Source: Mycobacterium sp. AZCC_0083
GTDB lineage: Bacteria; Actinomycetota; Actinomycetes; Mycobacteriales; Mycobacteriaceae
Reading direction: 5' to 3'
DNA length: 45,772 bases
NCBI RefSeq assembly: GCF_014202335.1
Contig: NZ_JACHGP010000021.1
Location: 1-45,772 of the forward strand
The position numbers were made by a program, and so were the translations under genes. The notes under the pieces were generated by a model. The model did no database searches. It worked only from the letters and a program-made list of their open reading frames with translations, and was not told the origin of the DNA. Positions 40,646 to 45,772 of this stretch are shown here, in pieces (the stretch's first letter is position 1; each line of letters starts with the position of its first letter).

Positions 40646-40752
40646 CGTTGGGAGTATGCCAGTGCCGTCAGCGCCCAGGCCATCCATCCCGCGGAAAGCT
40701 CACGTACACACGGCGTTTGCGATACGGCCAGCTGAAACGCCGACACTACGGC

Positions 40753-41771
40753 GTGTCTCACCGTCCGACCCGTCGCGCCCTGCTCAAGGGTGCCGTCGTG
40801 CTCGCGGCGCTGCCCGTCGCCGGGTTCACCGGGCGTCGGCGTGGCCCCGTCCTCGCAGATCCGTTCACCCTCGGCGTGGCCTCGGGCGACCCGGCGCCGG
40901 ACGGGGCGGTGATCTGGACCCGGCTGGCCCCCGAACCGCTGGCCGACGATGGTCTCGGCGGCATGCCGGCACGCGCGGTCGACGTGGAGTGGGAAGTGGC
41001 CACCGACGAGGCCTTCGCCCGGATCGAGCGGCGCGGGCTGACCACCGCAGTCCCGGAGCCGGCGCACAGCGTGCACGTCGAACTGGCGGGCCTGCGACCC
41101 GGCGCCGACTACTTCTACCGGTTCCGCACCGTGGGTCACCTGTCGCCGGCCGGGCGCACCCGCACCGCACCCGAACCGTCGCTGGCCCGCTGACGATGTG
41201 CTTCGCGTCGTGCTCGCACTACGAGCAGGGCTGGTTCACCGCCTACCACCGACTCGCCGAGGAGCAGCCGGACCTCGTCGTGCACCTCGGTGACTATCAG
41301 TACGAGTACGCCGCGGGGCAGAGCAAGGACAGGGTGCGCGACCACGTCGGGCCGGAGACGGTCACGCTGGCCAACTACCGGCAGCGCTACGCGCAGTACA
41401 AGACCGACCCGGACCTGCAGGCCGCCCATGCGGTCGCGCCGTGGCTGGCGGTGTTCGACGACCACGAGGTGGGCCAACAACTGGGCCGATGAGGTGCCCG
41501 CCAAGCCCGATCCGTGGTTCCTCGACCGACGGGTCGCGGCGCTTCGGGCCTACTACGAGAACATGCCGCTGCGTCTGTCGGCGACGCCGCGCGGCATCGA
41601 CATGCAGCTGTATCGACGCTTGCAGTGGGGCGGCTTGGCGACGTTGCACATGCCCGACACGCGGCAGCACCGCACCGATGAGCCCTGCGAAGACGAGTTC
41701 CGGTCCGACTGTGTCGAACTCCACGATCCAGCGGCCACCCTGACCGGCGCCGAGCAGGAACGCAGCCGACG
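40753..41771 (+). pseudogene. Broken phoD-type alkaline phosphatase
   Basis: Three frames together give a PhoD-like enzyme. The first (GTG 40753) has a Tat-like RRALLKGAVVLAALPVAGF and LGVASGDPAPDGAVIWTRLA. A lost C near 41190 shifts to MCFASCSHYEQGWFTAYHRL and LVVHLGDYQYEY, with metal ligands. An added G near 41470 (FDDHEV) shifts to NWADEVPAKPDPWFLDRRVA and TLHMPDTRQHR. Similarity ends near TGAEQERS at 41771, so about the last 40% is gone. Such enzymes are exported phosphodiesterases for phosphate scavenging. Two frameshifts plus truncation make it non-functional. Confidence 0.85.
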
Positions 41772-41795
41772 CTGCACCCGGTGTGAGCTCAGCGG

Positions 41796-42071
41796 TCACT
41801 TGCATACGCTCTGCACAGCCTCTTCACGGCGGCTGCGGCGACCACCACCTGCCACCAGCGACCGCAATTCCGGGAGCAATGAGTTGCCCGCCGCGGTGAG
41901 CGTGACGCACCGCGCCCTGACGCGATGCAGCAACCGCACCCCCACGATGTTCTCAAGCTCGGAGATCGCCACCGATACCGCTGACTCCGAGACTGGTAGC
42001 TCAGCGGCGGCCGCGACGATGGAGCCGTGCTCGACGACGGCAACGAAGTACTCCATCTGACGCAAAGTCAT
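41796..42071 (-). pseudogene. N-terminal fragment of a LysR-family regulator
   Basis: From ATG 42071 the protein reads MTLRQMEYFVAVVEHGSIVA, then SESAVSVAISELENIVGVRL and LLHRVRARCVTLTAAGNSLL: a complete LysR winged helix-turn-helix. After about 75 residues it ends in unrelated sequence; the ligand-binding domain is missing. It abuts the truncated phoD tail to tail, so both were probably cut by the same deletion near 41775-41840. Whether the DNA-binding part alone is made is unknown. Confidence 0.75.
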
Positions 42072-42360
42072 CCGTATAAAACTAAATTCAACTGAGGAAG
42101 TTCCGTCAAATCATGTATCCGACTTGGGTTAGCGGCTGCGAGAACACTGGGAATCGAGACGAGTGGGCGGATATTGGCGCAGTCGGCCCGCAGACTAGAA
42201 CGACGACGGCGCTGACCGCAGAGTGTCATGACCGAGCGGCGTCGTCCGGAGCGTTACCAGCACGCGCTCCTGTGATCTCGCGAGGGGAAGTAATGATGAT
42301 CGTCGTAGTTGGCGGCACAGGGATTTCGATGTCGTGCGGCCCGTGGCAGAGGAGACACTG

Positions 42361-43104
42361 ATGAGCCGTGTTGCTCTGATCACCGGAGCCAGCCGGGGAA
42401 TCGGTGCGGCGACCGCCCTAGTCCTCGCGGAGCAGGGGTTTCGGGTGGTCGTCAACTACCGGTCGAGTGCCGAGCAAGCAGACGAGGTGGTCCGGGCCGC
42501 GACCGCGGCCGGCGGTGAGGCCGTGGCGATTCGGGCCGATGTCACCGATGCCGACGACGTGGCCACGATGGTCGACGAAACCAACGAAAAGTGGGGTGCG
42601 GTCGACGTGCTTGTGCACAACGCATTGATCCCGTTTGACGTCACCTCGTTTGCCGATCTGAGTTGGGAGCAGCTCGGCGGAAAACTGGACAGAGAGTTGC
42701 GTGCCGCATTCCTCGTCGCCAAAGCGGTAGTGCCGGGCATGATTTCCCGCGACTACGGTCGGCTGGTGTACCTCAGCACGGGATTGTCCCGCCAGCCCCG
42801 AGAAGGGATGATCACGCTGGGCACTGCCAAGGCGGCACTGGACCAGTTTGTCCGCTACGTCGCACTCGAACTGGCGCCGCACGGCATCACCGCAAACCTC
42901 GTCGCGCCCGCCACGGTGGACGAGACAAGGGTCACCGAGCAGTTGACGACCGACCAGATCGGTCACCTCGGCGCCACCAATCCTATGGGGCGCCTCGTCC
43001 GCCCCGACGAGGTGGCCCGCACGGTGGCCTTCTTGGCAAGTGAGGATTCCGGGTTCACCACCGGGCACTACCTCCCCGTCAACGGCGGCCTCTCCATGGA
43101 CTGA
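42361..43104 (+). CDS. SDR-family protein lacking the catalytic tyrosine
   Basis: A 247-residue protein from ATG 42361, preceded by GAGGAGAC. It has the coenzyme motif TGASRGIGAATAL (9-21), RADVTDADDVATMV and the C-terminal FTTGHYLPVNGGLSMD, with high likeness to 3-oxoacyl-ACP reductase-type SDRs. Ser of YLSTGLS is present, but where Tyr-x-x-x-Lys is expected the sequence is LGTAK: Leu replaces Tyr. The NNAG motif is also changed (VHNALIP). It may bind cofactor without usual catalysis, or use other residues. The next gene starts 49 bp later, so they likely share a transcript. Confidence 0.8.
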   Translation: MSRVALITGASRGIGAATALVLAEQGFRVVVNYRSSAEQADEVVRAATAAGGEAVAIRADVTDADDVATMVDETNEKWGAVDVLVHNALIPFDVTSFADLSWEQLGGKLDRELRAAFLVAKAVVPGMISRDYGRLVYLSTGLSRQPREGMITLGTAKAALDQFVRYVALELAPHGITANLVAPATVDETRVTEQLTTDQIGHLGATNPMGRLVRPDEVARTVAFLASEDSGFTTGHYLPVNGGLSMD

Positions 43105-43153
43105 ACCAGGTTCTGCCGCTACCGAAATCACCAGATCGGGAAGGGCTCCATCC

Positions 43154-44020
43154 ATGCACACGATCGACCTGGCCTATGCCGGGCATGGTATCCACGAGGA
43201 ACTGGTCGCCTACGTTGCCGACCAGGAAGGCTATTACGACGACCAAGGCGTCCACGTCGCCATCCGCGATGGGGTCCACTGGGACATGGAGCGTCTGCGC
43301 CGGGGCGCGACGATCGGTCTGGGCCGGACCCTCTTGTCGCGCCTGACCGACGGCATCGGATGGACAGTGCTCAACGTCAACACCCATCGTCCGCTGTTCT
43401 GGTTTCTCGGCAGCGCCGAGGTGACATCCATGGCGGATCTTCGTGGGCGCCGCCTGGCGGTCCATGCCGCCCACACCGCCCCCGGCTGTTTCGCCCGGAT
43501 CGTCCTGCGCAAACACGGCCTGGACCCCGACCGCGACTTGGAGTGCGTGGTGCGCGATCCGGGTGACTACCAGATGGACCTACGACGCCTTCGGGACGGC
43601 TCCATCGACGCCGCCTACGTCGGCAGCACGCTCTCACCCGAACAGATCGCCGCGGAAGAGGGATTTCACCTGCTGGCCTGGGTCGGCGATCACTTCCAGA
43701 TCCCCACCGTGGGCGTCGCCGTGGACCCCGTCCATATCCCGCTGGACAGCCCCGCGCTGCAAGCCCTGATGCGAGCCAACCAACGGGCACTGCAGACCCT
43801 TGCCGAACAACCCCACCTGGCCGTCGACTACATCGCCTCGTTCCTCAACCGACTCACCCGTGATGAAGCCCAACAACACTACGAACGCTACGTCGGCCCG
43901 TACTTCACCCCCGACGGCCAGGCCGACCTCGACATCGCGCAACAAGCGATCGACGCCGTCGCAGCCGAACTGGGCGTCGCATCGGCAGCCGCAGACGAGA
44001 TCTATCAGCAGGCACAGTGA
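43154..44020 (+). CDS. NMT1/SsuA-like substrate-binding protein without signal peptide
   Basis: A 288-residue protein from ATG 43154. IDLAYAGHGIHEELVAYVAD, EGYYDDQGVHVAIRDG, FLGSAEVTSMADLRGRRLAV, CFARIVLRKHGLDPDRDLEC and LRDGSIDAAYVGSTLSPEQI trace the two-lobed periplasmic-binding fold of the NMT1/THI5/SsuA group. Yet there is neither a signal peptide nor a lipobox, and no permease or ATPase gene nearby. It may therefore be a cytosolic enzyme or sensor of this fold, perhaps acting with the unusual SDR before it. A terminator follows. Confidence 0.78.
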   Translation: MHTIDLAYAGHGIHEELVAYVADQEGYYDDQGVHVAIRDGVHWDMERLRRGATIGLGRTLLSRLTDGIGWTVLNVNTHRPLFWFLGSAEVTSMADLRGRRLAVHAAHTAPGCFARIVLRKHGLDPDRDLECVVRDPGDYQMDLRRLRDGSIDAAYVGSTLSPEQIAAEEGFHLLAWVGDHFQIPTVGVAVDPVHIPLDSPALQALMRANQRALQTLAEQPHLAVDYIASFLNRLTRDEAQQHYERYVGPYFTPDGQADLDIAQQAIDAVAAELGVASAAADEIYQQAQ

Positions 44021-44023
44021 ACC

Positions 44024-44045
44024 CCAAAGGGGCCGGCCCCATTGG
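44024..44045 (+). terminator. Terminator after the substrate-binding protein gene
   Basis: CCAAAGGGGCC followed by GGCCCCATTGG is a 22-bp inverted repeat with one mismatch, 3 bp after the stop at 44020 and just outside the insertion sequence. The centre must open to form a loop. Confidence 0.55.
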
Positions 44046-44053
44046 CCGGTCGC

Positions 44054-44074
44054 TAGTTACTTCGACCTGAAAAA
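44054..44074 (+). repeat. Left inverted repeat of the insertion sequence
   Basis: Matches 20 of 21 bases with the reverse complement of 45620-45640. Confidence 0.8.
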
Positions 44075-44114
44075 GTCGGGCGTGGCGACGGGCCCGGGCA
44101 CACCTTGAACTGGG

Positions 44115-44158
44115 ACAATGTCCTCGAACCCTTGGTGAGAAGGATTCGAGGACATTGT
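44115..44158 (+). promoter_or_regulatory. Hairpin covering the transposase start codon
   Basis: ACAATGTCCTCGAA (44115-44128) and TTCGAGGACATTGT (44145-44158) form a perfect 14-bp stem. The AGAAGGA ribosome-binding site (44138-44144) is in the 16-nt loop, and GTG 44157 is half inside the stem. Transcripts entering from outside would fold and block translation, a known way for IS elements to limit transposition. Confidence 0.6.
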
Positions 44159-45548
44159 GTTTCGTACTGTAAATGATCAGCCGACGTTGTGGGATGCGAT
44201 CCTGCCCGCCGAGTTGTTGGTGTTGCCCGTGGAGCTGGGTCGGGTCGATGCCCTGCTGGAGGATCCGGTCTTCTTCGCACCGTTCGCAACCTACTTCGAT
44301 GCCCGGATCGGGCGGCCGTCGATTCCGATGGAAACCTACCTGAGGCTGATGTTCCTGAAGTTCCGCTACCGGCTGGGCTATGAGTCGTTGTGCCGAGAGG
44401 TCTCCGATTCCATCTCCTGGCAGCGGTTCTGCCGTATTCCGTTCGGCACCCGAGTGCCGCACCCGACGACGTTGATGAAGATCACCACCCGCTGCGGTGA
44501 AGACGCGATTGCCGGGCTCAACGAGGCACTGCTGGCCAAGGCTGCCGCAGCCAAACTGTTGCGCACCGACAAGGTCCGCGCCGACACCACCGTCATTCCG
44601 GCTGCGGTGTCCTATCCGACCGATTCCGGTCTGCTGGCCAAGGCGATCGGCTCAATGGCCCGCAGTGTGGCGCGAATCAAAGCCGCCGGTGGCGCGACCC
44701 GAACGGCGTCGCGAGATCGGCAGCGCTCGGCCGGGCGCCGCGCCCGCTCGATCGCCGCGAAACTGAAACTGCGTGGTGAACAGCAACGCGATGCGGCCCA
44801 GGCCGCGGTACGGCGGATCACCGGGGAACTCGCGGACATCGCCGAGGAGGCGATGCGCGAAGCCACCTCGGTGATTCGTAATGCTCGTCGTGCACTCCGG
44901 GGTGCCAGCGGTCACCGCAAAGGACAACTGCACCGTGCGATCAACCGCCTACAGACCGTCGTGCTGACCGCGGAACGCGTTGTCGCCCAATCCCGTAGCC
45001 GCCTGGCCGGGGTGATGCCCGAGTCGGCGACTCGGGTGGTCAGCCTGCACGACGTCGACGCCCGCCCGATCCGCAAGGGACGCCTGGGCAAGCCCGTGGA
45101 GTTCGGCTACAAAGCCCAAATCGTCGACAACGCCGACGGGGTCATCCTCGACCACAACGTCGAGATGGGGAACCCGGCGGATGCCCCGCAGCTGGCACCA
45201 GCGGTCGAACGGATCATCGGCCGCACCGGAAAGGCCCCGCGCGCGGTCACCGCTGATCGCGGCTACGGCGAAGCTGCGGTGGAACACGATCTCCACGACC
45301 TCGGCGTGCGCAACGTGGCGATCCCCCGCAGAAGCAAGCCCACAGCGGCTCGACGGGAGTTCGAACACCGCCGGGCTTTCCGCGAGAAAGTGAAATGGCG
45401 CACCGGATCGGAAGGACGGATCAACCACATCAAGCGAAGCTACGGCTGGAACCGCACCGAGCTCACCGGCCTCGATGGAGCCCGAACCTGGTGCGGACAC
45501 GGCGTCTTCGCCCACAACCTCGTCAAGATCGGCACCCTCGCAGCCTGA
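44157..45548 (+). CDS. Transposase (DUF772 plus DDE domain)
   Basis: A 463-residue transposase from GTG 44157. The N-terminal DUF772 region has FDARIGRPSIPMETYLRLMF and RLGYESLCREVSDSISWQRF. The DDE residues are probably Asp in DKVRADTTVI, Asp in AVTADRGYGEAAVEHDLHDL and Glu419 in GSEGRINHIKRSYGWNRTEL. Between them lies a long basic helical insertion (about 180-275, such as RSAGRRARSIAAKLKLRGEQ). This is typical of mycobacterial IS1182/ISNCY-type elements. The frame is intact. Start hairpin control is described separately. Confidence 0.88.
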   Translation: MFRTVNDQPTLWDAILPAELLVLPVELGRVDALLEDPVFFAPFATYFDARIGRPSIPMETYLRLMFLKFRYRLGYESLCREVSDSISWQRFCRIPFGTRVPHPTTLMKITTRCGEDAIAGLNEALLAKAAAAKLLRTDKVRADTTVIPAAVSYPTDSGLLAKAIGSMARSVARIKAAGGATRTASRDRQRSAGRRARSIAAKLKLRGEQQRDAAQAAVRRITGELADIAEEAMREATSVIRNARRALRGASGHRKGQLHRAINRLQTVVLTAERVVAQSRSRLAGVMPESATRVVSLHDVDARPIRKGRLGKPVEFGYKAQIVDNADGVILDHNVEMGNPADAPQLAPAVERIIGRTGKAPRAVTADRGYGEAAVEHDLHDLGVRNVAIPRRSKPTAARREFEHRRAFREKVKWRTGSEGRINHIKRSYGWNRTELTGLDGARTWCGHGVFAHNLVKIGTLAA

Positions 45549-45619
45549 AACGACCACCCCGCACCGCCAGGCGCACCCAGTCAACAACTTCGCCGATAAG
45601 CCCCAACACCGATCACGGG

Positions 45620-45640
45620 TTTTTCAGGTCGAAGTAGCTA
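45620..45640 (-). repeat. Right inverted repeat of the insertion sequence
   Basis: Reverse-complement partner of 44054-44074, differing at one base. The remaining 132 bp to the window end show no gene, only a repeated GACTACAA near 45693 and 45723. Confidence 0.8.
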
Positions 45641-45772
45641 TGCACCGATCACCCCATCCAAAGGCGTCCCGGTGATTCAGCTGACGCATCGTGTTCAAAG
45701 TTCCTGGACTACAACACTTTAGACTACAAGTCGGTCGCGAATGTAGCCGGAAAGACGTCGTGGCATGATGCA

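Larger units (their letters stand above)
44054..45640 (+). mobile_element. Complete insertion sequence (IS1182/ISNCY-type transposase)
   Basis: The element is about 1.59 kb, bounded by 21-bp inverted repeats with one mismatch, which begin TAGTTACTTCGACCTGAAAA at 44054 (left) and end at 45640 (right). It carries a single intact transposase gene. A clear target duplication is not evident; CTA flanks both ends, but the palindromic tips make this ambiguous. Intact ends and gene suggest that it could still move. Confidence 0.82.

Overview
The window is high-GC actinobacterial DNA and almost certainly comes from a mycobacterium, most likely a non-tuberculous Mycolicibacterium-type species. Support comes from Mce-associated membrane proteins, an MceG/Mkl ATPase, an MPT51 homologue, DUF732, DUF3558, DUF4232 and MPT64-like exported proteins, a broken cyclopropane mycolic acid synthase, a SigG-like ECF sigma factor and an adenylate-cyclase/NB-ARC protein. 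No rRNA, tRNA or CRISPR array was seen.

Layout. 1-1.4 kb: truncated lipid genes (acyltransferase tail, FadD head) joined to a reverse-strand protein made of two related domains. 1.9-6.8 kb: an envelope island of two Mam proteins, a CAP-domain protein, MPT51, a small Cys-containing secreted protein, MceG and a 36-residue micro-ORF whose frameshifted sister lies 2.4 kb upstream; no yrbE or mce genes are in view. 7-8.7 kb: a DUF732 protein, then decayed DNA including a CoA-transferase fragment. 8.8-16.5 kb: a GT39-type membrane mannosyltransferase, a membrane-anchored esterase and a row of five exported proteins or lipoproteins. 16.6-23.2 kb: broken mycolate cyclopropanase, YwaF-like membrane protein, Tat-exported purple acid phosphatase, broken homocysteine methyltransferase, tiny membrane proteins, an alanine-dehydrogenase-fold enzyme and small cytosolic proteins. 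24.2-27.9 kb: an overlapping three-gene carbohydrate operon (GT4, alpha/alpha-toroid protein, GH130). 27.9-31.5 kb: a VapB-like gene with a wrecked VapC, a double-glycine-leader Gly-Thr repeat peptide, and a SigG-like sigma factor divergent from SDR and DUF899 genes. 32-44 kb: FAD oxidoreductase, MmpS-like protein, DUF4185 protein, SnoaL protein, cyclase/NB-ARC regulator, OsmC/SRPBCC pair, broken phoD joined to a broken lysR, then an unusual SDR with a periplasmic-binding-fold protein. 44-45.6 kb: a complete insertion sequence.

Two features stand out. First, a cassette of about 415 bp occurs three times in the same orientation (23.2, 31.5 and 39.2 kb), each with a palindrome, a conserved leader, a 72-residue exported His-rich peptide gene and a strong terminator whose stem shows a compensatory base change. 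Second, a 73-residue peptide at 28.5 kb has a textbook double-glycine leader followed by a Gly-Thr repeat core and a Pro tract, like the precursor of a processed secreted peptide, with no maturation enzyme nearby.

The many single-base frameshifts and abrupt gene-to-gene joins (fadD, scoB, CMAS, homocysteine methyltransferase, vapC, phoD/lysR) mark this as a region under active decay and rearrangement. All assignments come from reading the sequence and from recalled family knowledge; no database search was run.
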